From NCBI GenBank assembly GCA_023151275.1, contig JAKLJI010000010.1:49646-113645 (forward strand): 64,000 bases of DNA. Reading direction: 5' to 3'. The stretch comes from Bacteroidia bacterium (GTDB lineage: Bacteria; Bacteroidota; Bacteroidia; UKL13-3). Position 1 is the first letter of the stretch, and each line of letters begins with the position of its first letter. The notes under the pieces were generated by a model that was given only the letters and a program-made list of their open reading frames with translations, was not told where the DNA came from and searched no databases. The position numbers were made by a program, and so were the translations under genes. Shown here in pieces: positions 45,789 to 55,043 of the stretch.

Positions 45789-47558
45789 ATGAAGGTTTTT
45801 GAAGCAAACGTTTCAATTAAAGTTCTCGAATTTTTCTCAACTACCTTGGGACGTGTTAACTCAATCACGGAGTTGAATGAAATTATTTACAGAACATCGG
45901 GTATTATCAACTTTCTTTCTGATGATATAGAGTATGGAGAATTAAAGGAGCGAGTATTACTTTCTGAGAATCTGGTTGAGGAGCCAGACAGAACTGAATA
46001 CGGAGATTTTCAAACAAATTCACAACTTGCATTTAAGGTTGCGGAGTATCTGGCGTGCCAATCGCTTTCTCCGGAATTGGTTATTGAGCCAACTTGCGGT
46101 AAGGGGAATTTTATTCTTGCAGTGCTCCATTACTTTTCCACTGTTAAAACCATTATTGGTGTTGAAATTTATAAGCCTTATACCTGGGAATCAAAGTTTT
46201 CAATAATCGATTTTTTTCTTTCCAATCCAAATTCAAATAGGCCAGATATTCATATTTATCATTGCAATGTTTTTGATTTTGATTTCCGTGAATCAGCAAA
46301 AGGCTATTTAAATTCGGAAATCTTAATCATCGGAAATCCACCTTGGGTTACAAACTCAAAATTAGGTTCCTTAAACTCTAACAATCTCCCAAGGAAGTCA
46401 AATTTCAAGAATCATACGGGTATCGAAGCAATCACTGGAAAAGGGAATTTTGATATTGCTGAATTTATTGCTTCTTCACTCATTGATACTTTTCAGAGAT
46501 TCAAAGGCAGCTTGGTATTTCTTGTTAAAAATTCAGTTGTAAAGAATATTGTTTTTGATCAACAGAAAAGAAAGTATTCTATTTCTGCAATGCAAAAACA
46601 TGTAATTGATAGTAAAAAAGAATTTAACGTTTCGGTAGAGTCGTGTTTATTTTACTGTCGGTTTAATGCTTCGCCGGAATTTCATTGCGTAGAGTATGAT
46701 TTCTACTCTAATCAAGAGCCCCTTCTGAAATTTGGGTGGTTTGAAAATAAGTTTGTTTCAAGGATTGATACTTACAAGCAGGTTGGGCAGTTTGATGGCG
46801 CTTCTCCTTTAATTTGGCGTCAAGGCTTAAAGCATGACTGTTCATCAGTAATGGAGTTGGAAAGAAAGAATGATACTTTTTCAAATGGACTTCAAGAGGA
46901 GGTAAGCATTGAGGAGGATTTAGTTTATCCCTTACTTAAAAGTTCTGATTTGAAGGGGAAGGTACTAAGCAGAACGAGGAAGTTTACGATAGTCACACAA
47001 AAAAACATTGGTCAGGATACAAAATACATCAAATCACAATACCCAAACACCTTTTCTTATTTAAATGCTCACTCAGATTATTTCAATTCTAGAAAGTCGA
47101 GTATTTATGTTAATAAACCTCAGTTTTCAATTTTTGGGATTGGTGAATATTCATTTAAACCCTTTAAAGTTGCAATTTCAGGCCTTTATAAAACCATGCA
47201 TTTTTCCTTGGTATTGCCAGTAAATGAAAAGCCAGTAATGCTAGACGATACTTGTTATTTTTTGGGGTTTGATAAATTAGAATTTGCGGTTTTTACTCAG
47301 ATTTTGCTGAACTCAGAAACAGTTCAAGAACTATTGAGGTCAATAACTTTTCAGGATGCTAAACGCACTTTTACAAAGGATGTATTAATGCGAATAGATT
47401 TGCTAAAAGTTGCCGAAGGAATTTCCATGGACTATTTAAATAGCCAGCTGAAAGACTTAAACCAAAAGTTTCATTTGATACTAGATTCAAAATTGTGGTT
47501 CAATTTCAAGAGAGAGTTGACTCCAGTTTCCAATACTCAGTTGGTCATGTTTACTTGA
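45789..47558 (+). CDS. N6-adenine DNA methyltransferase of a type II restriction-modification system
   Basis: Methylates adenine in the site cut by the upstream nuclease. I chose the ATG at 45789, one nucleotide after the nuclease stop; an in-frame TTG at 45765 lies inside the nuclease gene. Seen: YGDFQTN before motif I, SAM-binding motif I EPTCGKGNF (residues 100-108), and catalytic motif IV NPPW (183-186), the gamma-class order. The long C-terminal half (about 300-589) carries no recognised domain and probably holds target recognition. 589 aa. Region AT-rich like the nuclease gene. Confidence 0.88.
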   Translation: MKVFEANVSIKVLEFFSTTLGRVNSITELNEIIYRTSGIINFLSDDIEYGELKERVLLSENLVEEPDRTEYGDFQTNSQLAFKVAEYLACQSLSPELVIEPTCGKGNFILAVLHYFSTVKTIIGVEIYKPYTWESKFSIIDFFLSNPNSNRPDIHIYHCNVFDFDFRESAKGYLNSEILIIGNPPWVTNSKLGSLNSNNLPRKSNFKNHTGIEAITGKGNFDIAEFIASSLIDTFQRFKGSLVFLVKNSVVKNIVFDQQKRKYSISAMQKHVIDSKKEFNVSVESCLFYCRFNASPEFHCVEYDFYSNQEPLLKFGWFENKFVSRIDTYKQVGQFDGASPLIWRQGLKHDCSSVMELERKNDTFSNGLQEEVSIEEDLVYPLLKSSDLKGKVLSRTRKFTIVTQKNIGQDTKYIKSQYPNTFSYLNAHSDYFNSRKSSIYVNKPQFSIFGIGEYSFKPFKVAISGLYKTMHFSLVLPVNEKPVMLDDTCYFLGFDKLEFAVFTQILLNSETVQELLRSITFQDAKRTFTKDVLMRIDLLKVAEGISMDYLNSQLKDLNQKFHLILDSKLWFNFKRELTPVSNTQLVMFT

Positions 47559-47717
47559 GTTTTCAATTCTAATTGCATATTTTAATCACTCCAATTTTGT
47601 TTTATTTCATGTTCAGCAACAAGGTTGTCATCTTTCCTTAATAGGCTGGAATAGATTAGAATTGGCCAGTTTTTGCCATAAGCTACTTTTTATTAACTTC
47701 CAGAAAATTTGAACTGC

Positions 47718-49559
47718 ATGCGTATTCTTTACTCCATCTTGATTTTGGTTTTCCTGAACCTAAACCTTTGGGCACAACAAGAGGAAATTCAAGGTAAGAC
47801 TTTCGTTCTCCCACTTTCCAAAAGCATCAACCTTAGTACTATTCCCGATTTGCCGGATGCGCGCATCATTTCATTAGCTCCTTCTCCGCTCACCGAGCTC
47901 AAATCAAAAAAGCTTGAGTTGGACCAACTGCGCAGCGCAAGAACCATTCAGCCCACAACACTCAACAAAAAGGCAACAGCGGTGAGCCCCCAGTTAAGTA
48001 ATAATTTCAATGGAAACGTTACCCAAGGAACGCCAAACGACAACGACTTTGCCATTTCAAACGGCAAGTTGATGATGAGCGTGGTAAATCAAAACCTTAA
48101 CGTGTATAACGATACCGGTAGAATGGTTTTTGGAAGAACTCTTGCCTCTATTGCTTCCTCCCTGGGTTCACTTAACCGCACCTACGACCCGCGTGTAATT
48201 TATGACCCCGATAAAGACCGTTTTGTTCTGGTATTCTTGCAAGGTTCATCCAGCATTGATACCCGAATTATTGTAGGATTCTCCAAAACCAATGACCCTG
48301 CCCAAGGCTGGAATTTTTATACCATTCCGGGTAATATTACCGGGGATAGTTCATGGAGTGATTATCCAATTATTGCGCTTAGCAAGGACGAATTGTTTAT
48401 TACCATCAATCGGCTTAAAGACAATACCTTTTGGAAGAATGGTTTCCTCGAAAGCTATATCTGGCAGGTTGATAAAAACAAAGGCTTCAATGGCGATTCA
48501 CTCATCACCAAAAACTACAACAACATCAGCTACCAGGGAAAATCCATTTGGAGCATTTGTCCGGTAAGGTATAGCCACAAATTGGAAGGTCCCGGTATGT
48601 GTTTCCTTTCTCACCGACCCTCCGATTTGAGCAACGATACGGTGTTTTACCATTACATTAGCAATACCATTGCAAGCGGACAAGCCAAGTTGATTACCAA
48701 AGTATTGCGCAATCCGCAACCTTACGGACTTCAGCCCAATGCCCTACAACCTAATGGCAAAAAGCTGCAAACAAACGATGCCCGCGTGCTTAGTGCAATG
48801 ATGGTGGATGGCATGATTTACTACGTCGGAAATACCATTGATCCGGTTTTGTTCAGTCCAGCTGTGTATTTTGGACGAATAGGGGAAACCTGGACAGAAA
48901 CTCCCAAATTAGCAGGCACCATCATTTCCTACGATTCCTTAGACTTGGGCTATCCAAGCATTGCCTATGCCGGCAGTGGAACCAATGGCGACCACAGTTG
49001 CATGATTACTTTCTCGCATGTTTCGGCTAAGCATTTTCCGGGAACTTCCGTGGTGTATGTTGACAGAAATTTCAACATCAGCGCTCCCGTTTTTGTAAAA
49101 CGTGGCGAAGGAAGCATTGCCCTTTTGGGCGATACCGTTGACCGCTGGGGCGATTATACCGGAATTCAAACCAAATTTGATGAGCCCGGAGTATGCTGGC
49201 TCAATGGGTCTTGGGGTACAGCATCCGGACAAAACCGCACCTGGATTGCACGTGTGGTAAACAAAGACCCTTTGTTGGGTATCCAAGATGAGTCTGCATT
49301 TTCAGAGATGAATTTGTTTCCCAATCCTGCCAGCGAAGAGTTCCGTTTCCGCTTTTCTTCGCGCGAAAAACTGTTGGTTGATATTGAACTATATGACACC
49401 AAAGGAAATCGGCTTGCGATTTTAAATAAAGACTGGGTAAGGCCCGGAGAAAATGAATTGCGGTTTTCGGCACAACACTTGCAGGCTGGTATTTACCTAT
49501 TGGTTGTAAAACATGAAAACAAAACATTGGGTACTCATCGCGTGCTTATTGCTCATTAA
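47718..49559 (+). CDS. T9SS-exported protein with C-terminal sorting domain
   Basis: Signal peptide (MRILYSILILVFLNLNLWAQ from ATG 47718; a TTG three codons earlier is possible), a central region of about 480 residues, and a T9SS type A sorting domain starting LFPNPASEEF and ending GTHRVLIAH. The central part has propeller-like stretches (RTYDPRVIYDPDKDRFVLVF, DRWGDYTGIQTKFDEPG) similar to secreted Bacteroidota proteins of unknown function. Exported across the outer membrane by T9SS. The last 47 bp also encode the start of the next gene in another frame. Confidence 0.88.
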   Translation: MRILYSILILVFLNLNLWAQQEEIQGKTFVLPLSKSINLSTIPDLPDARIISLAPSPLTELKSKKLELDQLRSARTIQPTTLNKKATAVSPQLSNNFNGNVTQGTPNDNDFAISNGKLMMSVVNQNLNVYNDTGRMVFGRTLASIASSLGSLNRTYDPRVIYDPDKDRFVLVFLQGSSSIDTRIIVGFSKTNDPAQGWNFYTIPGNITGDSSWSDYPIIALSKDELFITINRLKDNTFWKNGFLESYIWQVDKNKGFNGDSLITKNYNNISYQGKSIWSICPVRYSHKLEGPGMCFLSHRPSDLSNDTVFYHYISNTIASGQAKLITKVLRNPQPYGLQPNALQPNGKKLQTNDARVLSAMMVDGMIYYVGNTIDPVLFSPAVYFGRIGETWTETPKLAGTIISYDSLDLGYPSIAYAGSGTNGDHSCMITFSHVSAKHFPGTSVVYVDRNFNISAPVFVKRGEGSIALLGDTVDRWGDYTGIQTKFDEPGVCWLNGSWGTASGQNRTWIARVVNKDPLLGIQDESAFSEMNLFPNPASEEFRFRFSSREKLLVDIELYDTKGNRLAILNKDWVRPGENELRFSAQHLQAGIYLLVVKHENKTLGTHRVLIAH

Positions 49560-49695
49560 ACTAACGGCTTGTCGCCAAGCCAAGCCTGTTCATGTGGAGC
49601 ATCCAAAACCTCAAACTGAATCCCAAACCGATTCCTTGAAGCGTTGGCTGGACCAAGAACGGCAACGCAGGCAGGAGCAACGAAAAAATGACTGA
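49513..49695 (+). CDS. Small lipoprotein overlapping its neighbours
   Basis: A 60-aa frame with a signal peptide and lipobox LTAC (Cys20), then a charged, Arg/Gln/Glu-rich helix (about 40-60). It overlaps the end of the T9SS gene by 47 bp and the start of the lipid kinase by 8 bp. The lipobox and the tight overlap with the kinase argue that it is real; the large overlap with the T9SS gene is unusual. Function unknown. Confidence 0.55.
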   Translation: MKTKHWVLIACLLLIKLTACRQAKPVHVEHPKPQTESQTDSLKRWLDQERQRRQEQRKND

Positions 49696-50536
49696 TACGT
49701 ACGCATTCATTTACCATACCAAAGCCGGCAAAGGCCGCTTGCTTCGCTCCATGCCCTTTATTCGGGAATGGGTGCGGCAGAAGGGTTATCGGGTAATTTG
49801 GTTTGAAAATGGCTTGCCCGGGAATGTGGAAGAATTTACAGGAATTGTATTGGCAGGAGGGGATGGGTCAATCAATTTATTTTTCAATGCATTTCCAGCG
49901 ATAAAAATTCCGGTTGGTCTAATCAGAGCCGGAACCGGTAACGATTTTTACGAGCATCTCTTTGGCAAGGGGCACAGCCTTGAAGCCCAATTGGAGCGCG
50001 CCTTCGGCGCGCCTCACTTCCCCGTCGATGCCGGAATGTGCAATGGCCAAATCTTCCTCAATGGTCTTGGCATCGGCTTCGATGGAGATGTGGTGAAATC
50101 AGGTCTTGGTAAACAGTTTTTTACCGGAAAAACAGCCTATTTTAGCACAGTTATTGCTCGCTTGTTTGGCTATCAAGAAACGGAAGTAAGCATTCAAACC
50201 AACCAAAAATCCTGGTCAGGACCCATGTTTATGCTTTCGGCAGCAAACGGAAGTACCTATGGCGGCGGCTTCAAAGTTGCTCCGCATGCCGATATGCAAG
50301 ATGGGCTTTTGGAATTGGCTTGGGTAGAAAAAATTTCGCTTTTGCAACGCATCCGTTATTTGCCCGTTATCGAAAAAGGAAAGCACCTCAATTTGCCCTT
50401 TATTCATTATTCCCAAGCCACAAAACTTGTTCTGAGCAGCACAAAACCCTTGCACGCACATCTCGATGGCGAATGGTTTGAATCAACCCGCTTTGAAGTG
50501 CAAGTTCTCCCTAACCATTTCAATATTCGCGGCTAA
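49688..50536 (+). CDS. Diacylglycerol/lipid kinase family protein
   Basis: A 282-aa protein of the DAGK catalytic fold (DgkB/YegS class). Seen: an N-terminal NAD-kinase-like region with YHTKAGKGR, the nucleotide-binding GGDGSINLFFN, the conserved GTGNDF, and later NGLGIGFDGDV and NGSTYGGGFKVAPHADMQDG. It would phosphorylate a lipid or sphingoid base at the membrane; the lipid is not predictable. It starts 8 bp inside the small lipoprotein gene, so the two are probably translationally coupled. A structured repeat begins just 16 bp after its stop. Confidence 0.88.
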   Translation: MTDTYAFIYHTKAGKGRLLRSMPFIREWVRQKGYRVIWFENGLPGNVEEFTGIVLAGGDGSINLFFNAFPAIKIPVGLIRAGTGNDFYEHLFGKGHSLEAQLERAFGAPHFPVDAGMCNGQIFLNGLGIGFDGDVVKSGLGKQFFTGKTAYFSTVIARLFGYQETEVSIQTNQKSWSGPMFMLSAANGSTYGGGFKVAPHADMQDGLLELAWVEKISLLQRIRYLPVIEKGKHLNLPFIHYSQATKLVLSSTKPLHAHLDGEWFESTRFEVQVLPNHFNIRG

Positions 50537-50551
50537 TCACATACCGATTTT

Positions 50552-50738
50552 GGGCGTGCCCCCATCAAGTTCGGTTTGAGGGGGAAAAGTCCGTACGGGG
50601 TCGTGTCGTTTGCTCCAATACGGGCAGCTGCAAGCCACGGGGCTGTAGTGGCTTAGCCGGGCTTCCTACCGGTCGCCGGCACGCTCACACAGCCCCGGTC
50701 CCGCAGCAACCCGTATTTCCACTTCCGCCACTCACGCA
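50552..50738 (-). repeat. GC-rich structured repeat, copy 2 (core on minus strand)
   Basis: Ends GGGCGTGCC ... CTCACGCA match copy 1. The core on the minus strand is GCGACCGGTAGGAAG (50662-50676), closed by GCCGG/CCGGC. A hairpin CCCCaTCAA/TTTGAgGGGG lies next to the left end. Blocks CACTACAGCC and ACGACCCC are shared with copy 1. The flanking sequence to about 51050 has no supported gene. Confidence 0.75.
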
Positions 50739-51058
50739 TTCCGTTTCATTCATCAGGTACGTAAAGTTGTAAATTGCCGCGCACATTTCCCGGCAGTGTT
50801 TGTTAAAGAGTACTCGGATAGTCAAATTTTCGGAGAAAGGTATTCTTTGCATGACTTTACCTTTCCAAATTCCTGAAACATCATTTCCCTTGGTAAAATG
50901 GAGCTTTGGTTTCAATCCACAACTGTGATTAATGCCTCGGCTTGCGTGTGGGAAACAGTTGGAATTAGGATTATGAATTCAATAAAATAACAATCCAACT
51001 AAGGGCATTTAAGAAATTCAAAACATAGTTTTTGTCTTAAATATCCTAGTTAAGGTAA

Positions 51059-51084
51059 AATAAGGTTATATTTTTAACCTTATT
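51059..51084. promoter_or_regulatory. Inverted repeat AATAAGGTTA/TAACCTTATT before a gene remnant
   Basis: A perfect 10-bp dyad with a 6-nt spacer, 20 nt upstream of the ATG at 51105. It may be an operator or a transcription attenuator left from the lost gene. Confidence 0.4.
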
Positions 51085-51104
51085 TGACTAAGTTTGCCTC
51101 TGTT

Positions 51105-51263
51105 ATGGCATTATTTCCGTTTTCAGAAGAGCAAATTGTAGCAAGACTTCAGTTTGAAAATCCGTGGTGGTCCACCGGTAACCTCGATGCCTTTTATCAA
51201 GCATTCAATCCACGCCTACATGTGATGACACCAGGAGGATTTATTGCGTTTGCTAGCGAATAA
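51105..51263 (+). pseudogene. Remnant of an AAA-type (DUF4143-like) ATPase N-terminus
   Basis: A 52-codon frame whose start, MALFPFSEEQIVARLQFENPWW, matches my memory of the N-terminus of large single-gene DUF4143 ATPases of Bacteroidota (FENPWW motif). The similarity stops after PRL near residue 37, and no Walker motif follows in any frame. The rest of the gene is missing. A short independent gene is the alternative. Confidence 0.45.
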
Positions 51264-51618
51264 ACTTCAATTTCAGAGTTGGCCAAGAAAGAAGAGAGCA
51301 ACTCCTTTGGTTCATCCGGATTCCGGGTTCAGTTGTGATAATCCTTCAAGTTCCATTGAAAGCCTCCCTCAGATTGCGCAGGTTCGACTGATATATCAGA
51401 TTTGCAGTACTTACAATCCTTGTAAGCGAATTCAATAGCTCAAAAAATTGCGCGCTTTAGCGTGTAACCGAGCTTAATGATTTGACTGGAATTTTTCCGA
51501 TTTGCCACATTTGACCGGGTAATCTGTATTCATGAATCAGATATGCTGGTAATTAAATTCAAAATATTATCCACCTAACCGAGGAGGTTGGCCTTGCTAG
51601 TATTAAACTTGCAATTGC
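51264..51618. other. Intergenic region; no gene seen
   Basis: About 355 bp. Frames here are short and unlike proteins. It presumably carries the promoter of the TPR-AAA operon, but I see no clear TAnnTTTG site close to the start. Confidence 0.4.
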
Positions 51619-52929
51619 ATGGACGAATCAACAATCAATTCACTGCGCGATGCGCTTTCTTTCTCCCCGGAAAATATTCCACTGCGTTTGCACTTGGCTG
51701 AGACTTTTTTCAAACTCAACCGCTTGGATGAGGCTGAGGCAGAATTTCAGGAAATACTTAATCGGCAATCCACCAATGAGCAAGCCAAGTTTGGGTTGGC
51801 TCGTATTTTCTTTGAACGCAAAAACTACTCGGTTTGCAATGTGGTTTTGGAAGAATTACTCAATCAGGGAAATGCCCAGCAAGATGTTCATGTGTTGCAT
51901 ATTAAAGCCTTGATGGGTGAGAATCTTCCCCAGGAAGCCACTCGTGCCTATCAGGATATGCAAAAGCAGTTTCCGGGATTTGTAGATGAATCCATTGAGG
52001 AACAATTGCATGTTTCTGGCTCCCCCGATTTTGAGGAGGATTCCATAGATGAATACTTGGGTTTTATGAGCAAACCCGATACCAATTTTAGTCATGTTGG
52101 TGGCATGGAGCAGGTGAAAAAGGAAATTGAAATGAAAATCATTTTCCCGCTCAAGCATCCCGAAATGTACAAAGCCTATGGCAAGAAAACCGGCGGAGGG
52201 ATTCTGCTTTACGGTCCTCCCGGTTGCGGAAAAACATTTATTGCCAAAGCCACAGCAGGTGAGGTTAATGCCCGATTTATTTCGGTTGGTCTGAATGATA
52301 TCCTGGATATGTGGATTGGAAATTCTGAGAAGAACCTCCATGAAGTTTTTGAACGTGCACGCACCTTTGCGCCTTGTGTGCTCTTCTTTGATGAAATAGA
52401 TGCCTTGGGAGCTTCACGCTCCGATATGCGTCAGAGCAATGGCCGGCATTTGATAAATCAGTTCCTGCAGGAATTGGATGGGGTTGATTCCAACAACGAT
52501 GGCGTGCTTGTGCTTGGGGCAACCAATTCGCCCTGGCACCTCGATCCTGCCTTTCGTCGCCCAGGCCGTTTTGATCGCATAATTTTTGTTCCACCGCCGG
52601 ATGAAGCTGCCCGCGAGTCGATCTTCCGCTTAAAATTAGCCGAGAAACCCATTGAACAAATTGATTATGCCAAATTGGTGAAAACCTGCAAGGACTTTTC
52701 GGGTGCAGATATTGAAGCCGTAATTGATATGGCCATTGAAGATAAGCTTATGGATTCCATTCGCGAAGGAAAACCTTTACCTCTTCAAACCAAAGACTTG
52801 CTTAAGGCGGTTGAACGACACCGCGCAAGCACCCGCGAATGGTTTGGTCAGGCCAAAAACTTCGCGGTTTATGCCAATGAGTCGGGCTTGTACGACGATA
52901 TTCTCCGCTACATGAACCTCAAAAAATAA
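51619..52929 (+). CDS. TPR-AAA+ ATPase (Cdc48/FtsH-like AAA module)
   Basis: A 436-aa protein with N-terminal TPR helices (about 5-130), an acidic linker, and one classical AAA module (about 155-400): YGPPGCGKTF (Walker A), CVLFFDEIDALGASR (Walker B), GATNSPWHLDPAFRRPGRFDR (second region of homology with arginine fingers). Likely a remodelling ATPase that uses the TPR part to bind partners. The next gene, TPR plus membrane spans, begins on the last base of its stop (TAATG), and a lipoprotein gene follows, so the three probably form one system. Function unknown; substrates not predictable. Confidence 0.88.
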   Translation: MDESTINSLRDALSFSPENIPLRLHLAETFFKLNRLDEAEAEFQEILNRQSTNEQAKFGLARIFFERKNYSVCNVVLEELLNQGNAQQDVHVLHIKALMGENLPQEATRAYQDMQKQFPGFVDESIEEQLHVSGSPDFEEDSIDEYLGFMSKPDTNFSHVGGMEQVKKEIEMKIIFPLKHPEMYKAYGKKTGGGILLYGPPGCGKTFIAKATAGEVNARFISVGLNDILDMWIGNSEKNLHEVFERARTFAPCVLFFDEIDALGASRSDMRQSNGRHLINQFLQELDGVDSNNDGVLVLGATNSPWHLDPAFRRPGRFDRIIFVPPPDEAARESIFRLKLAEKPIEQIDYAKLVKTCKDFSGADIEAVIDMAIEDKLMDSIREGKPLPLQTKDLLKAVERHRASTREWFGQAKNFAVYANESGLYDDILRYMNLKK

Positions 52930-54185
52930 TGAGAGACCAACAACTGCAAAAAGCACGGTTTTTATTCGACCAGCATCGATACTCCGATGCCGAGCCAATT
53001 CTTGGTGCCCTTATGGCTCAAGACCCCTCCGATACGGAAGTTATTGCCCTGCTTGCCGAAATACGTATTCAACTGGATGATTATGATGAGGCACTTCGCC
53101 TGATTGATTTGGGCTTAAATGCAGATGCTTCAATTGAATATTTCTTTTACCTGCGCGCTAAAGTTTACCTCTATACGCAGCAAGGAGATAAAGCTGTTTT
53201 TTGGATTGAAAAGGCCATTGAAATGGACCCGGTTTACGCCGCTTACCATGCTTTCAAAGCCTATATTCAATTGCATCGTAAGAATTTTCAGGAGGCGCTG
53301 GATGCAGCCAATCATGCCCTTTCTTTGGAGCCCGAAAATCTTCTGGCACTAAATACAAGGAGCAGTTGCTTGCTCAAACTGAATAATCCAGAGGATGCCT
53401 TTGAAACCATTGAAGGAGCCTTGCGCGAAGACCCCAACAATGCGTACACCCATGCCAATTACGGCTGGACATTACTTGAACATGGTGATACCAAAAAAGC
53501 ACTCGAGCATTTTAGAGAAGCCTTGCGCAACGACCCGAATTTTGAATTGGCACAATCGGGAATGGCTGAGGCCTTGAAGGCAAGGTTTCCGGTTTACAAA
53601 TGGTACATGAATTTCCAGTTTTGGTTGGGTAATCTCAGTAGCAAATACCAGTGGTTTGTTATCCTTGGCATCTATTTCGGGCAAAAGCTAATTCGCGCTG
53701 CCGGAGCAATTTCTCCAGCCTTGCAGCCCTTCACCACACCTTTGTTGATTTTGATTATGATATTTGTTTTTGGCAGTTGGATAATTACACCAATTGGCAA
53801 TTTGGTGCTGCGCTTTAATGAATATGGAAAGTTTTTGCTGAGTAAGGAAGAGTCTATCAGCTCCTTGTTTTGCGGTGCGGCATTGCTTCTGGCCTTATTG
53901 AGCGGTATTACCGGTTTTATTCTTCCACAACCTTGGTGGATTACCTTGAGTCTGGTTGCATTTACGATGGTAATTCCCTTGGGAGGCATGTTTAACAAAG
54001 CCCGTTGGCCACATACCATGCTCATTATTTGTATTGGTTTAGGCGTTTTGGGTGCCTTGGCTGTAATCACCGAGATGCAAGGTGCTGATTTGGATAATCC
54101 ATGGATTACGCTGTACGGGTTTGGCTTATTGGCTTATCAGTTTTTGCACAATTACTTAATCATTAACCGCGGTAATTTCCATTAA
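52929..54185 (+). CDS. TPR-repeat membrane protein
   Basis: A 418-aa protein with about six TPR motifs in the N-terminal 220 residues (for example ALDAANHALSLEPENLLALN and HANYGWTLLEHGDTKKALE) and about five hydrophobic segments in the C-terminal 190 residues. The N-terminus should face the cytoplasm since there is no signal peptide, placing the TPRs next to the AAA protein encoded immediately upstream. That suggests a membrane receptor for the ATPase; this is inference. Translationally coupled by a 1-nt overlap. Confidence 0.8.
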   Translation: MRDQQLQKARFLFDQHRYSDAEPILGALMAQDPSDTEVIALLAEIRIQLDDYDEALRLIDLGLNADASIEYFFYLRAKVYLYTQQGDKAVFWIEKAIEMDPVYAAYHAFKAYIQLHRKNFQEALDAANHALSLEPENLLALNTRSSCLLKLNNPEDAFETIEGALREDPNNAYTHANYGWTLLEHGDTKKALEHFREALRNDPNFELAQSGMAEALKARFPVYKWYMNFQFWLGNLSSKYQWFVILGIYFGQKLIRAAGAISPALQPFTTPLLILIMIFVFGSWIITPIGNLVLRFNEYGKFLLSKEESISSLFCGAALLLALLSGITGFILPQPWWITLSLVAFTMVIPLGGMFNKARWPHTMLIICIGLGVLGALAVITEMQGADLDNPWITLYGFGLLAYQFLHNYLIINRGNFH

Positions 54186-54186
54186 G

Positions 54187-54753
54187 ATGAAACAGCTAGT
54201 TTGGGGTGTTTTTGCAATTGGTATGCTGGTACTTTTTAGCGCTTGTGAAGATGATACCTTGTTTTGGGGCGCATTAAATCAAGATAAGCAAGCCAGAACA
54301 GATTCGGTGGTGGTATTGCCTCATCCTAATTTGAAGGGTATGGTTTTTTTGATGGGAAGAAAGGTTCAGGGAAATACCTGTTTACCCGATAGCAGCTGTG
54401 AGTGTTGTTTGGAACGATTGATTTTTGTGAACGATTCGGAATTTGTTTCCATTGCCTATTGCCAGAAAAACGAAAGCTATGTGCGAGGCAGATACCATTA
54501 CCTGGGTTCTCGCATTGTATTGAATTTTGGAGGATTTAGGAAAGAGAAACTCCATTTGGGAACTGTAGAAAATAAAAATCGTGAATCGGAGGTGAAATCT
54601 GAAAGGCAGGTTGAAACCAACCATTGGGAGTTGAATTACTTTGAATGCGAAGGAAGACCCGCCTTGGAGGATGAAGAAAATGTGTTGGTAGGCCTAAAGC
54701 AGGAGGAAAGCGCTGAAAGCTGGAAAGCGCAACTTGAAGAAATGGGGATTTAA
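54187..54753 (+). CDS. Cysteine-rich hypothetical lipoprotein
   Basis: A 188-aa lipoprotein (lipobox FSAC, Cys20). The mature N-terminal part has a cluster of cysteines (NTCLPDSSCECC, about residues 63-74) which could bind metal or form disulfides. No domain recognised. It starts 1 nt after the TPR-membrane gene, so it belongs to that operon. Confidence 0.7.
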   Translation: MKQLVWGVFAIGMLVLFSACEDDTLFWGALNQDKQARTDSVVVLPHPNLKGMVFLMGRKVQGNTCLPDSSCECCLERLIFVNDSEFVSIAYCQKNESYVRGRYHYLGSRIVLNFGGFRKEKLHLGTVENKNRESEVKSERQVETNHWELNYFECEGRPALEDEENVLVGLKQEESAESWKAQLEEMGI

Positions 54754-54923
54754 GATTTGCTCGTTTTTAGGTTTATTGGATGGAAGAGAGTCTAATTGCT
54801 GTTACGGAAAACAACTAAGATTTGTTTAGCCTTAAATGACCAGTTTCTAAGTTCAATAGAAGGCTCGGATACCCAAATAAATAGTTCCGCAATTCGGAAA
54901 TAAAATCTGGTTATTATTTTTTG

Positions 54924-54960
54924 TATCGTTTTTGTCAGGTTTGGCCTGATTTAAACGATA
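54924..54960. promoter_or_regulatory. AbiEi operator IR1: 37-bp nested dyad
   Basis: TATCGTTT-TTG-TCAGG-TTTGG-CCTGA-TTT-AAACGATA: nested perfect 8-bp and 5-bp dyads about 84 bp before IR2. Known: AbiEi antitoxins repress their operon by binding paired inverted repeats. The assignment here is inference from position and symmetry. Confidence 0.65.
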
Positions 54961-55010
54961 TGAATAATAATACTAGTCTTCGTGGTTCAAAATTTTTGTA
55001 TTATTTGTAG

Positions 55011-55043
55011 TATGTTTGTCAGGTTTAATCTGATTAAAGTGAT
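55011..55043. promoter_or_regulatory. AbiEi operator IR2, abutting the start codon
   Basis: TTTGTCAGGTTTAATCTGATTAAAGTGATATGAA repeats most of the IR1 segment; its inner dyad TCAG...CTGA (55019-55033) is kept while the outer arms are degenerate. The copy ends on the abiEi ATG. Confidence 0.6.

Noticed and set aside
50685..50915. 76-aa frame on the minus strand next to repeat copy 2
   Set aside because: Partly repeat-derived and without recognisable features; possibly a decayed gene but not supportable.
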